From Nostoc sp. TH1S01 (GTDB taxonomy: Bacteria > Cyanobacteriota > Cyanobacteriia > Cyanobacteriales > Nostocaceae), in assembly GCA_018993265.1 (NCBI GenBank), contig JAGKSW010000152.1, forward strand, positions 1 to 64,000: a DNA stretch of 64,000 nucleotides. Reading direction: 5' to 3'. Below are positions 37,976 through 47,707 of the stretch, one piece after another. Every line of letters starts with the position of its first letter. The first letter of the stretch is position 1. The notes under the pieces are model-generated. The model was given only the letters and a program-made list of their open reading frames with translations, was not told the origin of the DNA and made no database searches. The position numbers were made by a program, and so were the translations under genes.

Positions 37976-38032
37976 GTAAAATTTAAACAAGCTTTATCTA
38001 ATAGCTCACTTACTTCATCTTTCTTAATATTT

Positions 38033-38220
38033 ATGCTTCTTCAGTACGTATGAGTAGCCGTTACCCTCATCGTCTGGTTCCTGCAACCGTTCTGTTTACT
38101 GTCAGCGTTGCTTTGTCAACTAACTGGTGAGGCTAACTATTCATCTACACCACTTAAATCCACCTGAAGATGTACAGTTGATGTTAGGGCATTTGTAACC
38201 TGTGGGGGTAGAGTTAGCTT
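38033..38220 (+). pseudogene. Decayed second copy of the 2TM locus
   Basis: ATATTTATGCTTCTTC matches the start context of the 33357 gene (ATATTTATGCCTCCTC). A short middle stretch can be aligned with gaps, and 38130-38220 matches 33579-33665 closely, including the tail of the convergent gene. Most of the coding region is deleted. The rest of 37819-38287 is crtW promoter sequence and shows no other gene. Confidence 0.55.
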
Positions 38221-38287
38221 GATTAACTGAGCGATAATGATATATAGGTTGAGAGCGTTAGCTTTTTCTTAATATAGGGTGATTTTT

Positions 38288-38596
38288 ATGGCTAAGACTA
38301 ACACCACAGAGTTACTAGAAGCCCTAGCATCGGAAATTGGCGAAAATGTCTATATAGATATTGCCAAATGGCATCTTTATTTATCTGATGCCAAACTGCA
38401 CACCGTTGTCGCTGAACAGTTATATCCTTTAATCACTTCTAATAATGTCAACGAAGACCGCGTAATTAAAGTATTAGAATCTATACCAGTCAAGATAGGC
38501 GGCGGTAGAAGAGAACTAGCACTAATTGATTTGCTACCCCTGCAATGTCAGGTCAATCTGGTGGATATTTTAGAAAAATATCAACGAGAATTCTAA
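38288..38596 (+). CDS. DUF3181 family protein
   Basis: This 102-aa protein begins MAKTNTTELLEALASEIGENVYIDIAKWHLYLSDAKLHTVVAEQLYPL, the pattern of the cyanobacterial DUF3181 family, conserved in cyanobacteria with unknown function. ATG 38288 is preferred over a TTG three codons earlier. No signal peptide was seen. The 270 bases after it contain an inverted TGTGTTAG/CTAACACA repeat block (38708-38775) and no gene. Confidence 0.85.
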   Translation: MAKTNTTELLEALASEIGENVYIDIAKWHLYLSDAKLHTVVAEQLYPLITSNNVNEDRVIKVLESIPVKIGGGRRELALIDLLPLQCQVNLVDILEKYQREF

Positions 38597-38866
38597 TTTA
38601 GCTGTCAGAATTCAGGAGTCAGAAGCCAGAATTCAGAATGATTAATCAATTAATTTGTTCTTAGACAGCGATTTGAATAATCTAGAAGTATTTGAAATAC
38701 ATGTATGATGTGTTAGCGACAGCGTAACACATCTACTGTAAAGCTTTTGGTGCGTTACGGCTTACGCCTAACACACCCTACCGGACTTCTGTATTCTGAC
38801 TTTTTGCTACTTTAAATTTTTTACAAATGATTCCTTTAGCACCCCTATTTGTAGGAGGTGAAAAGT

Positions 38867-39085
38867 ATGCCTGTCTATGAGTTTCACGATGAATATACTC
38901 TGGCAGAAACAGCAGATAAACTAGGACAAAAGGCTTTAAAGTTAAACCTCATACCTAGCTTTGTGGTGCGTTATTTTGCTGATAGTCGGCAATACTACAT
39001 TCCTAACGAAAAAGAATCTCAACCGCTCACACCAGAACAAGCATATATGCACTTTAAAAAGTTAGTCGAAACATCTGGTGAGTAG
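38867..39085 (+). CDS. Small conserved-type protein, 72 aa
   Basis: Unrecognised. GTAGGAGGTGAAAAGT just before ATG 38867 is a strong ribosome-binding site and fixes the start. The protein is MPVYEFHDEYTLAETADKLGQKALKLNLIPSFV-like at its N-terminus, with a soluble, mixed alpha/beta composition and YFADSRQYYIPNEKE in the middle. It lies 58 bases upstream of another small protein with an equally strong ribosome-binding site, so the two are likely an operon. Confidence 0.65.
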   Translation: MPVYEFHDEYTLAETADKLGQKALKLNLIPSFVVRYFADSRQYYIPNEKESQPLTPEQAYMHFKKLVETSGE

Positions 39086-39143
39086 ATATTCTTATATTCG
39101 ATTTAGCAGTGGATACTTTAAATATTTTTTGGAGGTTAATTAT

Positions 39144-39356
39144 ATGTTATTACAAGTCAAAAATACCAGCGATTTAGTGAAAATTACTGATGTTCAGGAA
39201 TTAATTGACCCGAATGTTAATGTTGTTCATGGACAAGACCAAGAAGGTCAAGAAGAACAAGATATTGATACTTTCGCCAAAGAAAATCTTGTTTTTCCTT
39301 CTGGGGAAAGTTTACCTCGCTGTTGGTTAGATGCTAACTATCGTGAAGGGAAATGA
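39144..39356 (+). CDS. Small acidic protein, 70 aa
   Basis: Unrecognised. TTGGAGGTTAATTAT precedes ATG 39144. The sequence MLLQVKNTSDLVKITDVQELIDPNV is followed by a very acidic Gln/Glu stretch (GQDQEGQEEQDIDTFAKENLVFPSGESLPRCW). Highly charged with no membrane segment. It is the second gene of a pair with the preceding 72-aa protein. Confidence 0.6.
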   Translation: MLLQVKNTSDLVKITDVQELIDPNVNVVHGQDQEGQEEQDIDTFAKENLVFPSGESLPRCWLDANYREGK

Positions 39357-39536
39357 CCTTTAAAGTAGCAGGTGATTGATAGGCGATCGCAGCGCAGTAT
39401 CATAAAGTTCACAAATGCCAGGAAAGCTTGGGAACAAACCATCAAAATAGTATCGATTTTACGTAATCAGCCGACCTCTACGTGAATTACTGAGTTAAGT
39501 TACCATCAGATTAACTAACCAGTGATAGAGGGAGTT

Positions 39537-42500
39537 ATGGCGCAGAATTGGTTGCGGATTACTCATCAAGATGACAAAATCCAACTTTCTTGGCAACGAG
39601 AACAATCTGTACCACGTTCAGCACCTCCAGTTACTTTTGAGCATCCATTTGATGAACAGACGTTAACCGAATTACGCTGGTATTTAGAAGAGTATTTACC
39701 TTTTCCTTACGGTATTTTCCCTGAGCAAGCCGAGAAAATCGAGCAAAAGTTTCAAGAGTGGGGACAGCAGTTATTTGAGTTAGTGTTTCCCCGTACCACT
39801 AAAGCTTGGGATTTTTTTCAAGAAGCTACAAGGGAAGGACTAGACAAGTGCGAAATTAATATTTCTTCTGATGACCCCAAAGTGCTAAATTTGCCTTGGG
39901 AGTTGCTGTATACGCCTGATTATCAATTTCTGGCACCATCTTTACAGGGAATGTATCGCAGTCTCAACGGTTATGCAGTGCGATCGCATCTCCAAGAATT
40001 ACCCCAGGACAAGTTAAATATTTTACTGGTAGTTTCCCGTCCTTATGGCGAAAAAGATGTTGCTTTAAAAACTATCGCCCGTCCTTTACTGGAAGCACTG
40101 AAACCAATTCACAAATATGTCAACCTGAAAGTGCTACGTCCACCAAGCTTTGAGGCATTTGAGCAAGAACTAAATGCTCATAAAGGTTTTTACCATATTG
40201 TCCATTTTGATGGACATGGGGACTTTGACGAAAACAGCACAGGATTTCAACATTCCTATGGTAGCAAGGGGCAGGGAGTGTTAGTGTTTGAAAATACCGA
40301 TGGTTCACCCCAAATTATTACTGCTGCCCAAATTGCTCAAAGTTTAAATGATTGTCGTGTGCCGATTTTTGTGTTGAATGCTTGTAAATCAGCACAGGAA
40401 GGAGACGGTAGTTTTTCTTCTGTGGCGACGCGCTTGGTATCTTTGGGGACAAGGGGCGTAGTTGCAATGGCTTATAACGTGCAAGCCGAAGCAGCCAAAC
40501 ATTTCATTGGCAGATTTTACCAGCAACTAGTCACGGGAACCGATGTATCCAACGCTGTAGCAGCAGCACGGCGACAAGTCATAAATCAACGTTTGCGTCC
40601 TAGCCCTAAAGGTGATTTACCTTTGGCTGACTGGATGGTTCCGGTGTTGTACCAGCAGGAAACTTACACACCGTTTACAAAAGTCAATCATCAAACAGAA
40701 GACTTTACTGATATTGATGACTTTTTGGCAGAACCCATCAGCAATTTATTCGGGTTTCCAGAACAGGGACGCTACGGTTTTATTGGGCGAGACTACGACA
40801 TTTTACGGTTAGAGCGAGTATTTCGCCAAAATAATATCGTGTTGTTGCAAGGTATGGGAGGTGTAGGTAAAACTGAGTTAACCACAGGGTTTGCCCAATG
40901 GTTAGATGAAACTCAGGGGCGTAAGCAGATATTTTTTACCTCCTTCGAGTCTGGCGTGTCACTGAGTCGGGTAATAAACGAAGTCGGAAGAGTCGTTTGG
41001 GGAGATAAGTTTTCTCAGTATGAGGCAGTGCAACAACAACGAGCCGTCTTAAAATATTTGCAATCTCAGCCTTGTTTGTTGATTTGGGATAACTTTGAAC
41101 CTGTGAATGGTTTCCCGACAGGGAATGAACCTTTACTGAGTGCAGAAGAAAGAAACAATCTCAAACAATTTCTCAAGGAATTACAGGGTGGGAAATCTTG
41201 GCTATTAATTACCAGTCGCCGCGCAGAACCTTGGCTTGATTGTGGGTATAGTTTAATCAATTTGCAGGGTTTATCTCAAGCCGATGCCCAAGAGTTAGCC
41301 GCCAAGATTTTGCAAACTGTAGGTGTGGAGAGAAAGAACTTACCAAAAGAGTATTTGGAGTTGTTGAAATTGCTGGGAGGACATCCTTTATCGTTGCGGG
41401 TGGTGTTACCGCATTTAAAGACGCAGACACCAAGTCAGTTAATTGAGGCGTTGCGGTTGGGGTTGGATACTTTTAGGGGACAAGAGGAAGAAGGGAGAGA
41501 AAAATCTCTTACTGTGTCGTTGGATTATTCTTTTGCTAAGTTGTCGGAACGAACACGTCAGCATTTACCATTTTTGGCGCTGTTTTCGGAACGGGTGGAT
41601 GCACATTGGCTGCATAGTTTTTCAGAAAATTCTGATGGTTATTATGGAAAAGCTTATCGGGCGGTGTTTGGGGAAAACTTGCAAAAAGCTGATTGGTTGC
41701 AGGTTCTCAATGAAGCCGCCGCCGCAGGTATTGTGGAATATTTGGGTGAGAGCATCTACAAAATTCACCCTGCGTTACCTTGGTATTTGCGGCAAAAGTT
41801 GAACCAACAAGTTTGCTGGGGAATGAATGGTGACGCTGAACATACCCGCCTGGAAATTAATTCTCAGGCAGTTATGGAGGTGCAACACAAAATTAACGAA
41901 CTCGAAAAAAAGTTGCTGATTTTTTACGCTTATTTGGCGGATAGCTACCGTGAGAAACTCATTAGTAACGCAGAACTGGCAACTTTTGTGCTGCGAGTGG
42001 AAGAACCAAATTTGTTGCACAATTTGCGCCTTGCCGAACATCAGCAGGAATGGGCTGAAGCACAATCAATTCTGCAAGCCTTGGGAGAAGTGTATCAGCG
42101 CATAGGGCGCAAACCCGAATTTAAGTCATTGCGACAACGGACGCTCAAGCATATTGGTATTTACTTAGCAGATGCCAAAGCAAAAGGTAGAGATGCTCTA
42201 GATTTCTGGATATATCTACGAGGTGTAGATGCCAATGAAGCCACTCAAAGTGCTGACTTGGAAGGGGCAAGGAAAGTCTATCAAGAAATTCTGGATGAAC
42301 TGATAGCTGTAAATGACTCCTCAGTGAATGACAAAATTGCCAGTGCTAATCATAATTTAGGCATAGTAGCCTATGAGCAGAGGCAGTTTGATGTGGCGAT
42401 TGATTACTACAACAAGGCGCTGAAGATATATGAAGATGCTGGGGATTTGTACTCTGCTGCTAGTGACTATCACAACCTGGGCGTGGTAGCTCAAGAGCAG

Positions 42501-42800
42501 AGGCAGTTTGATGTGGCGATTGATTACTACTATAAGGCGTTGAAGATATTTGAAGATGCTGGGGATTTGTACTCTGCTGCTCGTGACTATCACCACCTAG
42601 GCATAGTAGCCTATGAGCAGAGGCAGTTTGATGTGGCGATTGATTACTACCATAAGGCATTGAAGATATTTGAAGATGCTGGGGATTTGTACTCTGCTGC
42701 TGTGATTGGTAAGTGTAGATGCTGTAGATTTTGTTGTAGGCATTACGCTGTGTACAGGCCATACCCGCCTAGGGTTGTAAACCCCAGGCTCATAGCGTAA
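39537..42800 (+). CDS. CHAT protease-NB-ARC-TPR STAND protein, C-terminus disrupted
   Basis: This is an NLR-like protein of about 1087 aa. Residues 100-375 are a CHAT caspase-like domain with the dyad His in HFDGHGDF (about 224-227) and Cys in LNACKSAQ (about 282). An NB-ARC ATPase follows (P-loop GMGGVGKTEL about 440, LLIWDNFEP, LLITSRR). Three nearly identical 40-residue TPRs occupy about 935-1055. The frame then enters unrelated sequence (Cys/Arg-rich, about 42705 on) and a REP-like unit at 42764, so the TPR array was probably truncated. GAGGGAG before ATG 39537 fixes the start. The likely role is a self-recognition or defence switch whose protease is released on ligand binding. Confidence 0.88.
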   Translation: MAQNWLRITHQDDKIQLSWQREQSVPRSAPPVTFEHPFDEQTLTELRWYLEEYLPFPYGIFPEQAEKIEQKFQEWGQQLFELVFPRTTKAWDFFQEATREGLDKCEINISSDDPKVLNLPWELLYTPDYQFLAPSLQGMYRSLNGYAVRSHLQELPQDKLNILLVVSRPYGEKDVALKTIARPLLEALKPIHKYVNLKVLRPPSFEAFEQELNAHKGFYHIVHFDGHGDFDENSTGFQHSYGSKGQGVLVFENTDGSPQIITAAQIAQSLNDCRVPIFVLNACKSAQEGDGSFSSVATRLVSLGTRGVVAMAYNVQAEAAKHFIGRFYQQLVTGTDVSNAVAAARRQVINQRLRPSPKGDLPLADWMVPVLYQQETYTPFTKVNHQTEDFTDIDDFLAEPISNLFGFPEQGRYGFIGRDYDILRLERVFRQNNIVLLQGMGGVGKTELTTGFAQWLDETQGRKQIFFTSFESGVSLSRVINEVGRVVWGDKFSQYEAVQQQRAVLKYLQSQPCLLIWDNFEPVNGFPTGNEPLLSAEERNNLKQFLKELQGGKSWLLITSRRAEPWLDCGYSLINLQGLSQADAQELAAKILQTVGVERKNLPKEYLELLKLLGGHPLSLRVVLPHLKTQTPSQLIEALRLGLDTFRGQEEEGREKSLTVSLDYSFAKLSERTRQHLPFLALFSERVDAHWLHSFSENSDGYYGKAYRAVFGENLQKADWLQVLNEAAAAGIVEYLGESIYKIHPALPWYLRQKLNQQVCWGMNGDAEHTRLEINSQAVMEVQHKINELEKKLLIFYAYLADSYREKLISNAELATFVLRVEEPNLLHNLRLAEHQQEWAEAQSILQALGEVYQRIGRKPEFKSLRQRTLKHIGIYLADAKAKGRDALDFWIYLRGVDANEATQSADLEGARKVYQEILDELIAVNDSSVNDKIASANHNLGIVAYEQRQFDVAIDYYNKALKIYEDAGDLYSAASDYHNLGVVAQEQRQFDVAIDYYYKALKIFEDAGDLYSAARDYHHLGIVAYEQRQFDVAIDYYHKALKIFEDAGDLYSAAVIGKCRCCRFCCRHYAVYRPYPPRVVNPRLIA

Positions 42801-42904
42801 GTTGTCTGAAGACAACTGATGAAAATTTCAATAAAAGTTATATAAATTATCAGTCCGTTGAAACGGACTTTTGCTATCAGCCTGGGAATTTATTCCGAGG
42901 CGGG
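42764..42904. repeat. REP-like cloverleaf unit 1
   Basis: CCCGCCT (start) pairs with AGGCGGG (end). The inner stem CAGGCTCATAGC faces GCTATCAGCCTG. Within are hairpins AGTTGTC/GACAACT and AGTCCGT/ACGGACT, plus small arms GGTTGTAAACC and GGAATTTATTCC. The unit has no coding capacity of its own; it forms the 3' end of the CHAT gene. Confidence 0.75.
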
Positions 42905-42928
42905 GGCGATGCGATCGCGCTGTTCAAT

Positions 42929-43068
42929 CCGCCTAGGGTTCTAAACCCCAGGCTCATAGCGTAAGTTGTCTGAAGACAACTGATGAAAATGTCAATAAAG
43001 ATTCATCTAAATTATCAGTCCGTTTCAACGGACTTTTGCTATGAGCCTGGGAATTAATTACCAGGCGG
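42929..43068. repeat. REP-like cloverleaf unit 2
   Basis: It has the same architecture and orientation as unit 1, about 90% identical, with CCGCCT/AGGCGG ends and the same two internal hairpins. It is separated from unit 1 by 24 bases and from the transposase start by 63. Confidence 0.75.
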
Positions 43069-43131
43069 ACTTGGCAGATTTGCTAATAAAAAAATATAAT
43101 CGATAAATTCCATTTTATATTCAAAAATATC

Positions 43132-43554
43132 ATGGCTTTCTGGCGGCTTTATTATCATCTTGTTTGGGCAACAAAAGAACGCCAACCTCTGATTACGCCT
43201 GATAAAGAAACTGAACTTTATAATTACATTATTGGAAAAGCAGATTTTCTTAATAGTATTATTCATGCTATTGGCGGTATAGAAGACCATATCCATTTAA
43301 TAGCTTCAATACCACCTAGTTTATCTATAGCTGATTTTGTCAAAAATATTAAAGGTAGTAGTACTCACTTTTTAAATCAAAATCATCATATATCAAATAA
43401 TTCATTACTTTTCAGTTGGCAGCGCGGATATGGTGTATTGTCATTAGGTAGTAAGCAGTTAGACAATGCTGTTTTTTATGTGAGAAACCAAAAAAATCAT
43501 CATTCTCAAGGAACAGCGATCGCATCTTTAGAAAAGCATGACGGTGAGGCATGA
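43132..43554 (+). CDS. REP-associated/IS200-like Y1 transposase (RAYT)
   Basis: This 140-aa HUH-family protein has the metal-binding HIH motif at residues 53-55 (EDHIHLIAS), the catalytic Tyr116 in VFYVRNQKNHH, and the N-terminal YYHLVWATKERQPLIT typical of IS200/RAYT enzymes. It looks complete. Two cloverleaf repeats sit directly upstream and related palindromic elements occur elsewhere in the window, the expected substrates of such an enzyme. Its stop overlaps the next gene's start region (1 base apart). Confidence 0.88.
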   Translation: MAFWRLYYHLVWATKERQPLITPDKETELYNYIIGKADFLNSIIHAIGGIEDHIHLIASIPPSLSIADFVKNIKGSSTHFLNQNHHISNNSLLFSWQRGYGVLSLGSKQLDNAVFYVRNQKNHHSQGTAIASLEKHDGEA

Positions 43555-43555
43555 T

Positions 43556-43978
43556 ATGGCTACTCAATTATCTACTACCGAAATTAAAGAATTACAACAC
43601 ATCATCGAAGACGAACAAGCACAAAAAGCACTAGCTACTCTACAACAAAATAACGGTAATTTAGAAGCTAGTTTTGATGAACTTTGGCAAGAGCAATTTG
43701 GGAAAACAGCTTTCGGTAAAAATAAATCTTTATTACAATTAACACTAAATGAAATCCGCGCTGAAATATGCGGCGATGATGGTTTACAAGGCAAAATTAA
43801 AGAATATACGAAAAACCCTGGTAGTGCTGCTTTACTTAATAGTATTATTGGCTCATTAGTAACTGTGGCTGCTGTTCATGGTATTCCTCTTGATGCTGCG
43901 ATCGCCACAATTGTCGTATTATATATCCTCAAAATTGGTATTAACGTTTTCTGTAAATATACAGAACCAGTTCAATAA
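43556..43978 (+). CDS. Small protein with C-terminal membrane helix
   Basis: This 140-aa protein was not assigned to a family. The N-terminal half is charged helical (TTEIKELQHIIEDEQAQKALATLQQNNGNLEASFDELWQEQFG). The C-terminal 45 residues contain a long hydrophobic segment (LLNSIIGSLVTVAAVHGIPLDAAIATIVVLYILKIGINVF). Genes of this shape accompany CHAT/NLR proteins in Nostoc; it may originally have followed the CHAT gene before the RAYT block inserted. Start ATG 43556 is one base after the RAYT stop. Confidence 0.65.
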   Translation: MATQLSTTEIKELQHIIEDEQAQKALATLQQNNGNLEASFDELWQEQFGKTAFGKNKSLLQLTLNEIRAEICGDDGLQGKIKEYTKNPGSAALLNSIIGSLVTVAAVHGIPLDAAIATIVVLYILKIGINVFCKYTEPVQ

Positions 43979-44009
43979 TGAACAGTTGACAGTTACCTCT
44001 CCTTTTAAG

Positions 44010-44216
44010 GCTACCGTGTACACACAAGTCGGAAATAGGCAGTATGAAACGCATCCCGCCTAGAACTAAAGTTCCAGGCTCATAGCCAAAGTCCACTGAA
44101 GTGGACTGGAATGACTTTCTTGTTGAGTCCTCTTCAGAGGACTTGCGCTGTGAGACTCGGAATTTATTCCGAGGCGGGACGATGCACTCAACCGAGATTT
44201 GTGTGTACACCGTAGC
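44010..44216. mobile_element. 207-bp palindromic element, copy B
   Basis: It has the same ends (GCTACCGTGTACACACAAGTC ... GTGTACACCGTAGC) and nested stems as the element at 6869. The flanks are CTTTTAAG on the left and CTTAAAAG on the right, inverted rather than direct, so the terminal palindrome extends 8 bp. No ORF. It lies between the TM protein gene and the clpB terminator. Confidence 0.75.
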
Positions 44217-44231
44217 CTTAAAAGATCCATA

Positions 44232-44263
44232 AAAAAACGCAAAGGCAAACCTCTGCGTTTTTT
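44232..44263 (-). terminator. clpB terminator
   Basis: AAAAAACGCA and TGCGTTTTTT form a 10-bp stem with a 12-nt loop, 18 bases past the clpB stop. Confidence 0.85.
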
Positions 44264-44280
44264 AGTGAAATAACCTGAAA

Positions 44281-46899
44281 TTAACTGCTGAATACTTCCA
44301 CAGGTAAGCGACTAAACGCCAGTCTTTCATTCTGCACATCGACAAAGATGGTGTCGCCGTCGTGGAATTCGCTGCGAAGTAAGGCTTTGGCGATTTGGGT
44401 TTCTAACTCGCGCTGAATCGCCCGTTTGAGTGGACGTGCGCCAAATACAGGGTCGTAACCAACTTCCGCCAAGAAGTCAAGCGCAGCATCGGAGAGTTTG
44501 AGAGATATTTTGCGATCGCTCAATCTTTCTCTTAATCTACCAACTTGCAACTGTACAATATGCCGCAGTTCTTTCTTATCTAAACTGTGGAAGATGATAA
44601 TTTCATCAATGCGGTTGAGGAATTCTGGTCGGAAGCTATTCCGCATTGCTTCCATGACTCGATGACGCATTTCGTCGTAGCGAGAATTGTCCCCAGCAAT
44701 ATCAAGAATGAACTGTGAACCGATGTTGCTGGTCATAATAATAATTGTGTTCTTAAAGTCCACAGTATGACCTTGAGCATCGGTGACGCGCCCATCATCA
44801 AGAATTTGCAGGAAGATATTGAAGACATCGGGGTGGGCTTTTTCGATTTCGTCAAACAAAATCACGGCGTAAGGACGACGGCGAATTGCTTCGGTGAGTT
44901 GTCCGCCTTCTTCGTAACCGACGTAACCAGGAGGCGCACCAATTAACCGAGACACGGCGTGTTTTTCCATGTACTCTGACATATCAATTCGCACCAGTGC
45001 GTCTTCGGTGTCGAACATATACGCCGCTAAGGCTTTGGCTAACTCGGTTTTACCGACACCTGTAGGGCCGAGAAAAACAAAGCTGGCGATGGGACGATTG
45101 GGGTCAGCTAACCCAGCACGCGATCGCTGAATTGCATCGGCGACTGCTGTCACGGCTTCTGCTTGTCCAACTACTCGATGATGTAATTCATCTTCTAAAT
45201 GCAGCAGTTTTTCTTTCTCAGATTCCACCAATTTACTAATCGGAATTCCTGTCCATTTAGAAATAACTTCCGCAATATCAGATTCGGTGACTTCTTCCCG
45301 CAGCAAAGATTTACCGCTTCTTTGGGCGTTGGCTAATTCACTTTCAGCGATTTCAAGTTTGCGGTGCAAATCAGTCAAATTGCCGTATTTTAATTCCGCC
45401 GCGCGGTTGAGGTCGTAGTTTCTTTCTGCTTGCTGAATTTCTAAGTTTACCCGTTCAATGTCTTTCTTAACAGACTGAATTTTATTGATAATATCTTTTT
45501 CAGACTGCCATTGGGCGCTGAGGGTTCTTTGTTCTTCTTTCAGGTCAGCAATTTCTTTTTCTAATCTTTCCAACCGTTCACGCGAAGCCGCATCGCTTTC
45601 TTTTTGCAAAGATAATTTCTCCATTTCTAATTGGAGAATTTTGCGATCAATTTCGTCGAGTTCTTCCGGTTTCGAGGTAATTTCCATCTTCAACCGGGCG
45701 GCGGCTTCGTCTACCAAGTCAATGGCTTTATCTGGTAAAAAGCGATCGCTAATATACCGACTCGATAATGTAGACGCAGCCACTAAAGCACTGTCAGAAA
45801 TCTTCACCCCGTGGTGGTTTTCATAGCGTTCTCGCAAGCCACGCAAAATCGAAATCGTATCTTCAACGCTGGGCTGATCGACATAAACTTGTTGGAAACG
45901 TCTTTCTAAAGCGGCATCTTTTTCGATATATTTGCGATACTCATCTAAAGTTGTCGCACCGATACAACGCAACTCACCCCGCGCCAACATTGGTTTTAAC
46001 AAGTTACCCGCATCCATCGCCCCTTGGGTAGCACCAGCACCGACAACGGTATGAATTTCATCAATAAATAGAACTATATTCCCGCCAGATTCGGTAACTT
46101 CTTTTAAAACTGCTTTCAGGCGTTCTTCAAATTCGCCCCGGAATTTCGCCCCCGCAATCAAAGCACCCATATCTAAAGCGATGAGTTTGCGGTCTTTCAG
46201 GGATTGGGGAACATCACCAGCCACGATGCGTTGGGCTAATCCTTCGGCGATCGCAGTTTTACCAACCCCAGGTTCCCCAATTAACACCGGATTATTTTTG
46301 GTACGACGCGAGAGAATCTGCACAGTCCGGCGAATCTCGTCATCCCGACCAATCACCGGATCGAGTTGACCTTTGCGGGCGGCTTCGGTGAGGTCACGTC
46401 CATATTTTTCCAGTGCTTCATATTTACCTTCTGGATTTTGGTCGGTCACTTTCTGGCTCCCACGAATTTGTTTAATAATATTTTTCAACTTGCCTTCGTC
46501 TAACCCGAATTCTTGGAGTAGACTTTTGCCAAAGCGGTCATCTTTGGCATAACCAAGCAACAAGTGTTCAATGGAAATATATTCGTCTTTAAAATCTTTA
46601 CGATAGTTCTCCGCCCTGTCTAACAGGGTGTCTAAACTGCGTCCCAAGAACACAGAACTACTTGTACCAGACACCTTTGGCTGACGCTGGAGAAATTGAT
46701 CAGTGCGATCGCGGATTTTTTGCAGATTCACACCCGCCTTGGTTAAAATACTGCTGGCTAAACCTTCTTGTTCTAGCAGTGCTTTCAGCAGGTGTTCGCT
46801 TTCGATTTGTTGTTGGTGATATTGTTTAGCAATATCCGGTGTGTGGGCGATCGCTTCCCAAGCTTTTTCGGTAAATTGGTTAGGGTTAGTAGGTTGCAT
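44281..46899 (-). CDS. clpB: ClpB disaggregase
   Basis: This Hsp100 AAA+ hexamer reactivates aggregated protein with DnaK. The 872-aa protein has the Clp N-domain ([38 protein letters not shown]), NBD1 with [13 protein letters not shown] and Walker B VLFIDEIH, the coiled-coil M-domain (about 400-530, [13 protein letters not shown]) that defines ClpB, and NBD2 with [12 protein letters not shown] and [18 protein letters not shown] 46899 (MQPTNPNQ) is chosen; an upstream in-frame extension to 46980 lacks family similarity. It ends at its own terminator. Confidence 0.95.
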   Translation of the reverse strand: MQPTNPNQFTEKAWEAIAHTPDIAKQYHQQQIESEHLLKALLEQEGLASSILTKAGVNLQKIRDRTDQFLQRQPKVSGTSSSVFLGRSLDTLLDRAENYRKDFKDEYISIEHLLLGYAKDDRFGKSLLQEFGLDEGKLKNIIKQIRGSQKVTDQNPEGKYEALEKYGRDLTEAARKGQLDPVIGRDDEIRRTVQILSRRTKNNPVLIGEPGVGKTAIAEGLAQRIVAGDVPQSLKDRKLIALDMGALIAGAKFRGEFEERLKAVLKEVTESGGNIVLFIDEIHTVVGAGATQGAMDAGNLLKPMLARGELRCIGATTLDEYRKYIEKDAALERRFQQVYVDQPSVEDTISILRGLRERYENHHGVKISDSALVAASTLSSRYISDRFLPDKAIDLVDEAAARLKMEITSKPEELDEIDRKILQLEMEKLSLQKESDAASRERLERLEKEIADLKEEQRTLSAQWQSEKDIINKIQSVKKDIERVNLEIQQAERNYDLNRAAELKYGNLTDLHRKLEIAESELANAQRSGKSLLREEVTESDIAEVISKWTGIPISKLVESEKEKLLHLEDELHHRVVGQAEAVTAVADAIQRSRAGLADPNRPIASFVFLGPTGVGKTELAKALAAYMFDTEDALVRIDMSEYMEKHAVSRLIGAPPGYVGYEEGGQLTEAIRRRPYAVILFDEIEKAHPDVFNIFLQILDDGRVTDAQGHTVDFKNTIIIMTSNIGSQFILDIAGDNSRYDEMRHRVMEAMRNSFRPEFLNRIDEIIIFHSLDKKELRHIVQLQVGRLRERLSDRKISLKLSDAALDFLAEVGYDPVFGARPLKRAIQRELETQIAKALLRSEFHDGDTIFVDVQNERLAFSRLPVEVFSS

Positions 46900-47154
46900 A
46901 AGCCGTTTGAATAACCACTCCAAATATGAAGCGCCGAGAAAACAAATTCTTATATGGTTATTGTATGAAGCAGAGCGCAACTAACTGGATCGGTCTTCAC
47001 GTCTTGAGGAAGTAGTATTATTACCTGAAAAATGAATATTTTCCCAACACACAGAGGCGCGACGTTGAGATTTTGCCAACATTGTTACAATGCTTGATGA
47101 AAACCACTATTGTTTACGTACTATCGGTAATTGGTGATCATCAAGCGATCGCGA

Positions 47155-47313
47155 TTATTTCCTGGCGATTACCCAAACTGCGTGTACAATCCCCGGAATA
47201 TAGCCCAAAAATGTCAAAAGGATATTAATCCAAAAATCTTTCCCTAAACCTACTTGTAAAAATACTCCCAAAGGCGGTAGAAAAATCGCTGCTAAAATCC
47301 TAATTAAGTCCAT
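47155..47313 (-). CDS. Pmp3/YqaE (UPF0057) small membrane protein, 52 aa
   Basis: It is encoded on the minus strand from ATG 47313 with a textbook AGGAGG 8 bases upstream. The protein reads MDLIRILAAIFLPPLGVFL, then QVGLGKDFWINILLTFLG and YIPGIVHAVWVIARK: two membrane helices and the PPLGVFL...NILLT.LG..PG..HA.WV signature. It is a shorter paralogue of the 11917-12102 gene and likely a stress-linked membrane proteolipid. It lies upstream of the clpB 5' region on the same strand. Confidence 0.92.
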   Translation of the reverse strand: MDLIRILAAIFLPPLGVFLQVGLGKDFWINILLTFLGYIPGIVHAVWVIARK

Positions 47314-47500
47314 TTCAGCCTCCTGTCAGACTATGTTTATACTCCTCAAAGATAGCATTGCCAGAATATTAGACCTCTTGCATGAATCAGATTATGCCTA
47401 CTAAACAAGTGAACTTTCTGTATCTCTTTGCGTCTTTGCGCCTACTCTGCGAGAACGGCTTCGCCGAATGCGTGAGACATAAAATTCGTGTTTGATAACA

Positions 47501-47632
47501 TTAAATATATTGTTTATTGCGATCGCCCACATTCACTTCTTCATTAAAAGCGATCGCAGTATCTTTCTCAAAATGGTTAATTACTTGCTCAATCTTTTGA
47601 CTAGTAAAGCACGGCGGAAATAAAGCACCCAT
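47501..47632 (-). CDS. Micro-ORF of the MGALFPPC repeat family (copy 1)
   Basis: A 43-codon frame starts MGALFPPCFTSQKIEQVIN. The 65 bases around its start (about 47600-47665) recur in the opposite orientation at 61405-61470, where another frame starts MGALFPPC. Downstream residues differ. It may be a real micropeptide, a repeat, or a small RNA. The STRR block 47675-47697 abuts it. The rest of 47314-47500 is gene-free. Confidence 0.35.
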   Translation of the reverse strand: MGALFPPCFTSQKIEQVINHFEKDTAIAFNEEVNVGDRNKQYI

Positions 47633-47707
47633 TATAAATTGCTGAAAAGCTCACTACGAGGGTTTTTTCATTTCATACTTCATACTTCAGACTTCAGCCT
47701 TTTTGTC

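Noticed and set aside
42350-42710. Regular 120-bp repeats resembling a repeat array
   Set aside because: They are coding TPR repeats in frame with the CHAT protein, not CRISPR; no short direct repeat with unique spacers occurs anywhere in the window.
42357-42815. Minus-strand repetitive frames opposite the TPR array
   Set aside because: They mirror the 120-bp TPR repeats of the CHAT protein and have no independent start or ribosome-binding site.
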